A stretch of 64,000 nt of DNA from a virus: the IMG/VR virus record IMGVR_UViG_3300021090_000017, positions 1 through 64,000 of that record; one strand, given 5' to 3'. A model generated the notes under the pieces. That model saw nothing but the letters and a program-made list of their open reading frames with translations, was not told the origin of the DNA and did no database searches. Below are positions 57,694-63,994 of the stretch, in pieces. Each line of letters opens with the position of its first letter. The stretch's first letter is position 1. A program made the position numbers and the translations under genes.

Positions 57694-57972
57694 ATGGCTA
57701 GTGATAAATTTGCAGGAATAGTAGTATGCTTCACAGGATTTAGAGATATGGAAGCAGAAAAATATATAAAGGAAAATGGTGGATGTTCAACCACTATAGT
57801 TAATTGGTATACTAATTATCTAGTATGCAAAAATAAAGATCGAATGACAACTAAAATGATAGAAGCTAAAAGAAGAGGTATAAAGATATTAAATGTAGAT
57901 GAATTCAATGAAACCTTTGGTTGGTCTTTAGCTAAAGACTTAATAGTACCTAGAAGAAAAAAGGAATCATGA
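57694..57972 (+). CDS. BRCT-domain protein
   Basis: 92 residues. GIVVCFTGFRDMEAEKYIKE, NGGCSTTIVNWYTNYLVCKN, then MIEAKRRGIKILNVDEFNET match a single BRCT domain, as at the end of NAD-dependent DNA ligases. It could bind DNA ends or phosphoproteins. A stand-alone BRCT in a phage small-gene cassette is uncommon. Confidence 0.7.
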   Translation: MASDKFAGIVVCFTGFRDMEAEKYIKENGGCSTTIVNWYTNYLVCKNKDRMTTKMIEAKRRGIKILNVDEFNETFGWSLAKDLIVPRRKKES

Positions 57973-58154
57973 TAAAAGTAAAATGTAAATATCGTGAAGA
58001 CCCTAAACGTAAATGTCTAAATAATAAATGCATATTTTCTTTTAAAGAAGGAATTTATTTTGAAGACTATTATAATTGTACATTCTTTGAGTTAGATTGG
58101 GTTCAATACATTATTCATTCAAAAGATATAATAGTTATAGAAGGAAATAATTAA
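57969..58154 (+). CDS. C4-DW family small zinc protein
   Basis: 61 residues. MIKVKCKYREDPKRKCLNNK, CIFSF, then YYNCTFFELDWVQYIIHSKD. Four Cys and the LDWxxYI tail place it with the paralogues at 55662 and 63510. ATGA overlap with the BRCT gene. Confidence 0.65.
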   Translation: MIKVKCKYREDPKRKCLNNKCIFSFKEGIYFEDYYNCTFFELDWVQYIIHSKDIIVIEGNN

Positions 58155-58175
58155 GGGTGTATCTAACCCTTTTTT
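58153..58175 (+). terminator. cassette terminator
   Basis: AAGGGT-GTATCTA-ACCCTT hairpin plus T run. Confidence 0.75.
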
Positions 58176-58203
58176 ATTGCTTCCAAACTAAAAAAATTAT
58201 TTA

Positions 58204-58230
58204 TACTATATATATTAATTACTAAGGAGG
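58204..58230 (+). promoter_or_regulatory. E-type promoter motif
   Basis: TACTATATATATTAATTACT then AAGGAGG, 10 bases before the 58240 start. Confidence 0.65.
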
Positions 58231-58239
58231 AACACAATT

Positions 58240-58401
58240 ATGTTAACAATAAAATGGATGGTGGCATATACTACATCAGTACCAGGATCATATAATATAG
58301 TTACTGCAGATGAAAGGTTTATTATTGTTGTGCCTAGTATATCAATGGATCTAGCTAGACATATAACCGACTTACATAATGAATCTATAAAGGAGATCTA
58401 A
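58240..58401 (+). CDS. small protein, unknown (53 residues)
   Basis: MLTIKWMVAYTTSVPGSYNI onward; beta-rich with a C-terminal helix. Strong AAGGAGG site. No family recognised. Confidence 0.55.
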   Translation: MLTIKWMVAYTTSVPGSYNIVTADERFIIVVPSISMDLARHITDLHNESIKEI

Positions 58402-58403
58402 TC

Positions 58404-58565
58404 ATGTATGAAATAATTGGATACAATATGTTATGTGAAGATTTCATTATCAAGTTCGATTCATTTGTACAAGCGGTAAAAACATATAAAGAAATGATAA
58501 ATTTCAATATATGTTACATACATAGAACAGGCGATGTTAAAAGCTGTATGTTCGTAAATTACTAA
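58404..58565 (+). CDS. small protein, unknown (53 residues)
   Basis: MYEIIGYNMLCEDFIIKFDS onward; alpha/beta, three Cys. AAGGAGA site within the end of the preceding gene. Confidence 0.55.
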   Translation: MYEIIGYNMLCEDFIIKFDSFVQAVKTYKEMINFNICYIHRTGDVKSCMFVNY

Positions 58566-58577
58566 AAGGAGATAATT

Positions 58578-58736
58578 ATGTTAACAATAATCTATTTAAT
58601 TGGATTGGTAATAGTATCAATAAGTGTTGGTACTGTGGCAAGGGCAACCGACGGGTTTATGGTTCTCGGTTTAGGTTTCATTGTCTATAGCATGGCAGTA
58701 GGACTTTTAAATTATCTTAATGACAAGAAAGGATAA
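58578..58736 (+). CDS. small two-helix membrane protein (52 residues)
   Basis: Two hydrophobic helices (IIYLIGLVIVSISVGTV and MVLGLGFIVYSMAVGLL) with a basic end (NDKKG). AAAAGGAG site. Confidence 0.6.
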   Translation: MLTIIYLIGLVIVSISVGTVARATDGFMVLGLGFIVYSMAVGLLNYLNDKKG

Positions 58737-58737
58737 C

Positions 58738-59055
58738 ATGGAAAAAAGAAAAATGGAGTTGATAGATTTTGTTAGAGGTAAATGTGAGTTGGGTGTTTCA
58801 CTTCCTTTCATCTATGCAGAAAGTAATGGAGACCCATGTAGTGGCTGTGCTATAACAGAATGTGGTCTGAGAAAGAGAATGGCATCATCAGACGATATAA
58901 GAAAAGTTCCTTCAAACACATGTCCGAAATGTAAAAGTCTCATAAACAAAAACAAAGCCATAATGCAATACAAAAAGACCCATAAAGTAGTAGTAGATAA
59001 TATGGGCACCTGCAGGGCATGCGGAACAGATATATCTTTAAAAGAATTAAGTTAA
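58738..59055 (+). CDS. cysteine-rich zinc protein, unknown (105 residues)
   Basis: ATG at 58738 with AAAGGA upstream. CSGCAITECGLRKRM gives one Cys cluster; CPKCKSL and CRACGTD form a zinc ribbon. No family recognised. Confidence 0.6.
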   Translation: MEKRKMELIDFVRGKCELGVSLPFIYAESNGDPCSGCAITECGLRKRMASSDDIRKVPSNTCPKCKSLINKNKAIMQYKKTHKVVVDNMGTCRACGTDISLKELS

Positions 59056-59100
59056 GACCTTTTAACTAAAACCAAAAAATTTTAAAGGAGGGTAAAAGTT

Positions 59101-59352
59101 ATGGAAAAGTATAAGTATGCAATGCTAGTGTATTTTAGCGAGGAAGATCATGTATGGGTGGTCGAATACCCAGAACTTCCAGGATGTGCTGCTCATGGAA
59201 ACACCCCAGTAGAAGCTATAACAATGGGTGAAGACATCAAAGGTTCATGGCTTGAAGCAGCATCAACCAATGATTTCCATGAGCCAAAAAGAATGTTAAC
59301 AACATATGACACAGTATCCAAATTCGTTGAGAACGGTTTAAAAAGTTTATAA
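59101..59352 (+). CDS. HicB-like antitoxin domain protein
   Basis: 83 residues. YAMLVYFSEEDHVWVVEYPE, LPGCAAHGNTPVEAITMGED is the HicB partial RNase H fold motif. No HicA toxin gene is adjacent; neighbours are a zinc protein and a membrane protein. An orphan antitoxin could neutralise a host HicA. AAAGGAGGG site. Confidence 0.78.
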   Translation: MEKYKYAMLVYFSEEDHVWVVEYPELPGCAAHGNTPVEAITMGEDIKGSWLEAASTNDFHEPKRMLTTYDTVSKFVENGLKSL

Positions 59353-59377
59353 AAAGAAGTATGCTGTTCACAATTCT

Positions 59378-59402
59378 AAAGGGTGCAACTTGCCCTTTTT
59401 TA
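59378..59402 (+). terminator. cassette terminator
   Basis: AAGGG-TGCAACTTG-CCCTT hairpin plus T run. Confidence 0.75.
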
Positions 59403-59435
59403 AATAAAACCAAAAAATTTTTCAAGGAGGATACC

Positions 59436-59603
59436 ATGAAGATCTTAATGTTAACAATAATAAGCATTGCGGCATTTTATGTTTCTACAATATATGCCAA
59501 TCGTAAAAACTACTTTATTGCTGTAATTGCATTAGTAACATCAATCATGACAACAACATATTCAATAGTTATAATTGCTAATGATATAATGAGAAGACAA
59601 TAG
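59436..59603 (+). CDS. small two-helix membrane protein (55 residues)
   Basis: ATG at 59436 with AAGGAGG upstream; the longer frame covers the terminator and is rejected. Hydrophobic helices at about 2-18 and 27-48. Confidence 0.6.
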   Translation: MKILMLTIISIAAFYVSTIYANRKNYFIAVIALVTSIMTTTYSIVIIANDIMRRQ

Positions 59604-59605
59604 TC

Positions 59606-59995
59606 ATGAATTTTTATAAAGTATTATTAATTAGTGAAGATAAAAGTCTTATCTCAAGCACTGTTTCTGGGAAAGCATTGATTCATTATAAAAAAGGGGA
59701 AGAATCTAAACCTCAAGAATGGCTTTGGAAATATGGTTATGGTATATGCATTTTTAAGAATTATGAAGATGCTAAATGGTTTATAAATAGTCATGCTTGT
59801 AGACCTAATTGTAATTATCAGATTTGGATAGTTAAACCAGGATCTATAATAATACATAAAGATACATTACCAGATCAGTTAAGCATGGAAAATCTTTCAA
59901 AAGGAGAAATAGGAAAAGTTAGATTTAGCTCATGGTGGCCTGCTGGGACAATAATGACAAATTCAATTACATTAATTAGAAAGGTGAGAAATTAA
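59606..59995 (+). CDS. unknown 129-residue protein
   Basis: Alpha/beta protein: MNFYKVLLISEDKSLISSTV, YGYGICIFKNYEDAKWFINS, YQIWIVKPGSIII. The KNYEDAKWFI segment is a helix seen in small phage proteins, but no family is named. Two bases after the membrane gene. Confidence 0.55.
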   Translation: MNFYKVLLISEDKSLISSTVSGKALIHYKKGEESKPQEWLWKYGYGICIFKNYEDAKWFINSHACRPNCNYQIWIVKPGSIIIHKDTLPDQLSMENLSKGEIGKVRFSSWWPAGTIMTNSITLIRKVRN

Positions 59996-60008
59996 TAGGA
60001 GATAAATA

Positions 60009-60377
60009 ATGAAAAGGATAAAAAGATTACCAAAAGGATTTCCTATCACATACATAACCAATTCTGATAAAGAATCTATAATTAGAAGTTGGGCAGATTT
60101 TAATAAATTGACATATGCATATTCAGGAACTAAAGAAGAATTCACTGCATATATAAGTGGATTTGTTGTAGGAGATACAAAAAAGAAAGGTATCTCAGTT
60201 GTTGCTGAAGATAATACTGATTTATGTTTATGTAAAAGAGATCCAGAAAAATATACTGAAGAAGAAATAAATGACTTCAGAGAATTATTAAGAAGGGGGT
60301 GTTATACATTCGGAGAGATTCATAATAATAGCGATAATATGAATCAGGCTATTCCTCCAGAATGTCAATATAAATAA
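60009..60377 (+). CDS. unknown 122-residue protein
   Basis: MKRIKRLPKGFPITYITNSD, then an acidic helix (PEKYTEEEINDFRELLRRGC). Cys pair CLCK. AGGAG 9 bases upstream. No family recognised. Confidence 0.55.
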   Translation: MKRIKRLPKGFPITYITNSDKESIIRSWADFNKLTYAYSGTKEEFTAYISGFVVGDTKKKGISVVAEDNTDLCLCKRDPEKYTEEEINDFRELLRRGCYTFGEIHNNSDNMNQAIPPECQYK

Positions 60378-60554
60378 ATGGAAATCTTAATAACTAAAAT
60401 TGAAGTTCCTAAAGGATATAAAATAGTATTAGAAGAAAACAATATATTAATATACAAAAATGAAATGAACGATAGGGATGATGTAAGGGAGATAGTAAAT
60501 CAGTTTGATAGTGCATCTTTAGCTTTAATAAAACATCATTGGAGACTAAAATGA
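60378..60554 (+). CDS. small protein, unknown (58 residues)
   Basis: MEILITKIEVPKGYKIVLEE onward; beta then helix. Starts right after the preceding stop. No family recognised. Confidence 0.5.
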   Translation: MEILITKIEVPKGYKIVLEENNILIYKNEMNDRDDVREIVNQFDSASLALIKHHWRLK

Positions 60555-60595
60555 AATGTTATTAAAATGTTTCATGGAAGAATATCATAATTGAT

Positions 60596-60621
60596 AAGGG
60601 TGTAGTTAGCCCTTTTTTTTT
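60596..60621. terminator. cassette terminator between convergent genes
   Basis: AAGGG-TGTAGTTAG-CCCTT hairpin plus T run, overlapping the stop of the minus-strand M48 gene. Confidence 0.75.
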
Positions 60622-61415
60622 ATTTCCATTAATTCTTTTTCTACATTTTTTTTAATATCATTTATAGATAAATTCTTATTTTCTTTATATGATAATAATT
60701 TATGTATTCTTTCACCTCTAGTAGGATGACTTGAGAATAATTTATTTAAACCTAATAATATTATTTCTAACTTATCCATCTCTGTATTATTCTTTTTAGT
60801 ATTTTCTTTTCTTTTTCTATTCCTATATTCAGTAATTTTATGTAAAGCAGATATCGAGGGTTTACCATATCCATAGTTAGATGCAAATTTATCTGCTTTA
60901 TATTCATAATGTCTTTTATATATAGGGAAAGCAAATAAGTATACCCATATAATAAATGCAGCAGGTAATAACCAAACAAATCTTTTTTGTTCTTTTAATT
61001 TAATAGTATAATTAACTCCAGATAAAGATATTATATAAATAAGTTTCTCTAAAATATTTTGTTTATAAATATCCAAACTTTTAACATGACTTATTTCATG
61101 TAACAATATAGCAATTCTTTCATCTTCATTAAATAAATCATGTAATTTTTTACTTATAAATACAGTATCACCACCAACAGCAAAAGCATTCAATTCATCA
61201 ACATTCTTTAAAACTATAACCTTATATTTATTATTAGTATTTAATACACTATTTACCTTATTAGATAATTCAATATCAACAGTATTAGAATTAATCATAT
61301 GTTTATAAGAGTATATAGTATTAGCTAATGTCCATCCTAAACTAACTAAAGAATATGTAGCAAGTAAACCTAAATTATTGGATTCATTCTTAAATTTTGA
61401 CTTAGGTATATTCAT
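60606..61415 (-). CDS. M48-type zinc metallopeptidase, membrane-bound
   Basis: 269 residues. IAILLHEISHVKSLD (HExxH) near residue 104, FVWLLPAAFIIWVYLFAFPI membrane segment, YEYKADKFASNYG third-ligand region, and a C-terminal SHPTRGERIHKLLSY. Paralogue of 46734-47561, with matching ends (SYKENKNLSINDIKKNVEKE here; SYEENKNLSFDDIKIKV there). Its N-terminus (MNIPKSKFKNESNNLG) lacks a clear ILKE leader. Confidence 0.75.
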   Translation of the reverse strand: MNIPKSKFKNESNNLGLLATYSLVSLGWTLANTIYSYKHMINSNTVDIELSNKVNSVLNTNNKYKVIVLKNVDELNAFAVGGDTVFISKKLHDLFNEDERIAILLHEISHVKSLDIYKQNILEKLIYIISLSGVNYTIKLKEQKRFVWLLPAAFIIWVYLFAFPIYKRHYEYKADKFASNYGYGKPSISALHKITEYRNRKRKENTKKNNTEMDKLEIILLGLNKLFSSHPTRGERIHKLLSYKENKNLSINDIKKNVEKELMEIKKKG

Positions 61416-61440
61416 ATGATATTTAATAACTCCTATATAA

Positions 61441-61459
61441 TTTTAAATATTTGTTCATA
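61441..61459 (-). promoter_or_regulatory. L-type promoter motif (weaker)
   Basis: ATGAACAAATATTTAAAA on the minus strand, about 26 bases before the M48 gene start. Confidence 0.4.
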
Positions 61460-61846
61460 AAATTTTTAGGCAACCAGGAAAACAAGATATGTACTAATTT
61501 ATATAGGGTTTGTTATAATAGATAGTATAATAGATTAATTAAATATAATAAGATAGTTGGATAGATAATATTTAATTCTTTAATACATATATTAAGTTTT
61601 GTATATAAAATCAAATTTAGTGGTTGGTGAGTATGACACGATACTCTCAAACGACCATGGAGCTGACAATTTATAATATCTATCTAAGTATCTATCTAAC
61701 TATCTTATTAATGACCCAACACACGTACCCCGATATGGTACCACCACCTACCACTAACCTACTAACCTTTATATTATATAATTAATATTAAACTACTAAC
61801 CATTATACCAATTATTATACCATATATTATAAATAATACTATTAAT
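61460..61846. other. gene-free AT-rich region
   Basis: No ORF with a ribosome site. It contains TATCTAACTATCTTATTA-like direct repeats, a TGGTTG/CGACCA hairpin around GAGTAT/ATACTC (61622-61660), and a C/A-rich tract (ACCACCACCTACCACTAACC, near 61740). Possible replication origin, terminal or regulatory region; nothing decisive. Confidence 0.4.
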
Positions 61847-61871
61847 ACTATATATATTAATTATTGAATAA
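61847..61871 (+). promoter_or_regulatory. E-type promoter motif
   Basis: TACTATATATATTAATTATT, about 45 bases before the 34-residue gene. Confidence 0.55.
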
Positions 61872-61913
61872 AAGATATTATTAATATAATCCTATACAAA
61901 AAGGTATAATTAA

Positions 61914-62018
61914 ATGATTAAAATGTTTTTGGAAATGGTGTTAGTGATAGGTATTATATCCTTATTGGGAATGGGCTCAATATGGGTATACTTTAAAAAA
62001 TATTCTAAGGAGGTATAG
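61914..62018 (+). CDS. 34-residue membrane peptide
   Basis: MIKMFLEMVLVIGIISLLGM then a basic YFKKYSKEV tail; one transmembrane helix. AAAAGG 9 bases upstream. It is followed at 2 bases by another membrane peptide whose GGAGG site lies within its end. Confidence 0.5.
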   Translation: MIKMFLEMVLVIGIISLLGMGSIWVYFKKYSKEV

Positions 62019-62020
62019 TA

Positions 62021-62164
62021 ATGTTGTTAATAATGATTGGTGCGTGGGTTGCAACTCTTATGGGATTGATATTCTTCGTAGGAATATTTGGGTTAGCAGT
62101 AATATCAATCGTAAGAGAAATATTCAGGTATGCCTTTGGTATTATCAAAGTCGGAGAAGTGTAG
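62021..62164 (+). CDS. 47-residue membrane peptide
   Basis: One long hydrophobic helix (MIGAWVATLMGLIFFVGIFG) and a basic tail. Strong AAGGAGG. Pair with the preceding peptide; holin-like or small regulator roles are possible but unsupported. Confidence 0.55.
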   Translation: MLLIMIGAWVATLMGLIFFVGIFGLAVISIVREIFRYAFGIIKVGEV

Positions 62165-62200
62165 TAGAGATCTGTTCAAAATCATCATTAACAAATAAGA

Positions 62201-62226
62201 TCTCTATATATATTATTTAATAAGCA
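62201..62226 (+). promoter_or_regulatory. E-type promoter motif
   Basis: CTCTATATATATTATTTAAT, about 75 bases before the GC-rich gene at 62300. Confidence 0.55.
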
Positions 62227-62299
62227 GAATTAATCATTTCACCATACTATCTAAGTTATTCTTATGGGAAGTGATCTGCAATCCTTAAAGGAGGATACA

Positions 62300-62542
62300 A
62301 TGGCAATCGATACGGAAGGCAAAGTCAAAGGGGCAAAAGATCTCAAGAAGAACAACAAGGACAACAAGACCGAAACCCACAAGAAGGTTGTAATGGGGAC
62401 ATCGTGGTTCAGCTGGAAGAAGCTCGCCATCGTTGGCGGGGCAATTGCAGCTGTCGGAGCTGGCATCCTGATCGGCCGGCGCAATGCATCCCATGTTGGT
62501 GATGCGGTCGCCAAGTCCATCAACGAGATGGCAAAGTTGTAA
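62300..62542 (+). CDS. small membrane protein on a GC-rich island
   Basis: 80 residues from the ATG at 62300 (AAAGGAGG upstream). Basic N-terminal half, then WKKLAIVGGAIAAVGAGILI, a glycine-rich transmembrane helix, and a helical tail. The GC-rich composition contrasts sharply with flanking AT-rich DNA. Basic region plus Gly/Ala helix recalls the CxxxC-tail proteins at 1206 and 33542, though it has no leader or Cys. Confidence 0.6.
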   Translation: MAIDTEGKVKGAKDLKKNNKDNKTETHKKVVMGTSWFSWKKLAIVGGAIAAVGAGILIGRRNASHVGDAVAKSINEMAKL

Positions 62543-62708
62543 GTTTCCCATAGGCTGGCTGGCGCGCGCGTGGTGATACGAATCGCCCTTCTGCGGCCGG
62601 CCTGCGTGGGAATAAAAAACTTGTGGGAGGCCAGCAAGATCGCGACTTGCGAACAGGCAACTCGGGTTGACGTATGCCTGACACGCCATCGAGCCCCCGC
62701 CGCAGTTT
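62543..62708 (+). ncRNA. GC-rich structured RNA candidate
   Basis: TTCCCA (62547-62552) pairs with TGGGAA, next to an 8-bp AGGCTGGC/GCCGGCCT helix, giving a long arm. A second arm is CAGGCA/TGCCTG with a 15-base loop. It has no ribosome site and ends at a strong terminator. Composition matches the GC-rich gene just upstream. It resembles the layout at 20.9-21.8 kb: GC-rich gene, structured RNA, terminator. Confidence 0.5.
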
Positions 62709-62747
62709 CTAGCTCATCATGATCTCGCGATCGAGCTAGTTTTTTTC
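62709..62747 (+). terminator. strong terminator
   Basis: CTAGCTC/GAGCTAG stem with an inner GATC/GATC pair and seven T residues, after the GC-rich RNA candidate. Confidence 0.85.
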
Positions 62748-62775
62748 TCAATAACTATATAAAAGGAGGAAGTAA

Positions 62776-62994
62776 TTGTCTAACGAAGATAAGGCACTGA
62801 AGTTGGTAAAAGGGATAGTATATACAATGAATGCCCTCAATAAAAAGATTGAACATTTAAATGAAATTGCAGATGTAAGTATAGCTATTAAAGAAGATGG
62901 TTATACAACAAAACATATAAATGTTAACGATGAATTTAAAATTTGTCTTAGTAATGTTGATGTTAATACAAGAATCCATGAAGGTGAAATCTAA
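62776..62994 (+). CDS. small protein, unknown (72 residues, TTG start)
   Basis: TTG with AAAGGAGG 6 bases upstream; no ATG fits. Helical N-terminus, beta-rich C-terminus. One-base overlap with the next gene. Confidence 0.5.
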   Translation: MSNEDKALKLVKGIVYTMNALNKKIEHLNEIADVSIAIKEDGYTTKHINVNDEFKICLSNVDVNTRIHEGEI

Positions 62995-63245
62995 TGGGTA
63001 AAATATCATTACTCGAATTCAGTGCCTTCTGGGTTGAATATTTTAAATATAAGAAATATCCCAATCAAAGGTTTGGCCAGGCATTTTACAATACTCATGT
63101 AAACGATGGTATCCCTAATTCGGATCTGTTCTATACTGAGGATGTTGAAAAAGCTAAGAATATCATCTTAGATATGTATGTTATAATACCAGAACGGATC
63201 CACACTGAGGAATATCATCCTGGTTATACAGATAGTAATAGATAA
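62994..63245 (+). CDS. unknown 83-residue protein
   Basis: MGKISLLEFSAFWVEYFKYK, then YYTEDVEKAKN-like helix and a His/Glu/Tyr-rich end (ERIHTEEYHPGYTD). No family recognised. Confidence 0.5.
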   Translation: MGKISLLEFSAFWVEYFKYKKYPNQRFGQAFYNTHVNDGIPNSDLFYTEDVEKAKNIILDMYVIIPERIHTEEYHPGYTDSNR

Positions 63246-63250
63246 CAACA

Positions 63251-63284
63251 AAAAAAGAGAGCTTATATAATACTCTCTTTTTTT
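63251..63284. terminator. bidirectional terminator
   Basis: AAAAAAGAGAG/CTCTCTTTTTT hairpin with an 11-base loop, between convergent genes. Confidence 0.8.
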
Positions 63285-63520
63285 GAACCTAACCTTATAT
63301 TAGCCATCCTCTCTATTTTTTTTGCTCCAATTTTTAATACATCTAACCAATCAAAATTTATAACACCTGCTTTACACCAATAATTAATAGACATGGCTAG
63401 AGTATTTTTCTCAATAACTTTAAGTTTATGACATGGATATATTGAGTCACAAGTAGTTGGGCCAGCATATGTATAATGTGAGCAGTGTATAGTTATAGAT
63501 CCATCTTCATTATTTCTTAG
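63263..63520 (-). CDS. C4-DW family small zinc protein
   Basis: 85 residues from the ATG at 63520 (GGGGA upstream); an in-frame ATG 24 bases earlier carries this site inside. SITIHCSHYTYAGPTTCDSI, PCHKL, then YWCKAGVINFDWLDVLKIGA. Same Cys order and DW tail as the next gene. Confidence 0.6.
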   Translation of the reverse strand, partial: LRNNEDGSITIHCSHYTYAGPTTCDSIYPCHKLKVIEKNTLAMSINYWCKAGVINFDWLDVLKIGAKKIERMANIRLGSKKESII

Positions 63521-63695
63521 CATATTTATATCCCCACTTAACATAATCTATCCAATCAAATGTAAGATATCCATTAGTACAAAAACTATTACCTATATCA
63601 AATGTACATTCCTTTTTTTCTCTAGAACAATAATTACTATCGCCTCCATTAATATATAACTTACATTTGAATTTAAGATCGATATTACTCATCAT
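63510..63695 (-). CDS. C4-DW family small zinc protein
   Basis: 61 residues. LKFKCKLYINGGDSNYCSRE, ECTFDIGNSFCTNGYLTFDW, then IDYVKWGYKYAKK. Four Cys plus the FDWxDYxxWG tail. Overlaps both neighbours, forming a three-gene zinc operon. Confidence 0.65.
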   Translation of the reverse strand: MMSNIDLKFKCKLYINGGDSNYCSREKKECTFDIGNSFCTNGYLTFDWIDYVKWGYKYAKK

Positions 63696-63994
63696 CTCTT
63701 AACACCTACTGCTAATCTACTACACCAATCCAATTTACCTCTTCCTTTACAATTACCACACTCATCAATACCACTAACATACACATTATAATTACTAGCC
63801 ATTACAAATCCTAACCCACCACAGACAGAACAGATAGTTTCAGTTTCACTAAGAGGTATACGAGGTTTATAATCCCATGATGAGTTACTAATAGTATGGT
63901 CATAACAATATTTATCATATGTAGATTCCATATCAATTTTAATCCTATAATTAAATGCTTTATCTTTAAGTTTATTAGCCCATCTATTTATCAT
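63692..63994 (-). CDS. zinc-finger protein of the KLDW-tail family
   Basis: 100 residues. CSVCGGLG and CGNCKGRG are followed by KLDWCSRLAVGVKR. It is co-transcribed with two C4-DW proteins, which supports a link between the two families. The apparent start is 7 bases from the window edge, so its upstream signals cannot be seen and it may extend further. Confidence 0.65.
   Translation of the reverse strand: MINRWANKLKDKAFNYRIKIDMESTYDKYCYDHTISNSSWDYKPRIPLSETETICSVCGGLGFVMASNYNVYVSGIDECGNCKGRGKLDWCSRLAVGVKR

Noticed and set aside
59053-59436. HicA toxin partner for the HicB-like gene
   Set aside because: No small basic dsRBD-like ORF on either side; the flanks hold a zinc protein and a terminator.
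62251-62751. 166-codon minus-strand ORF on the GC-rich island
   Set aside because: It covers the terminator and structured region, lacks a ribosome site, and GC-rich DNA naturally has long open frames.
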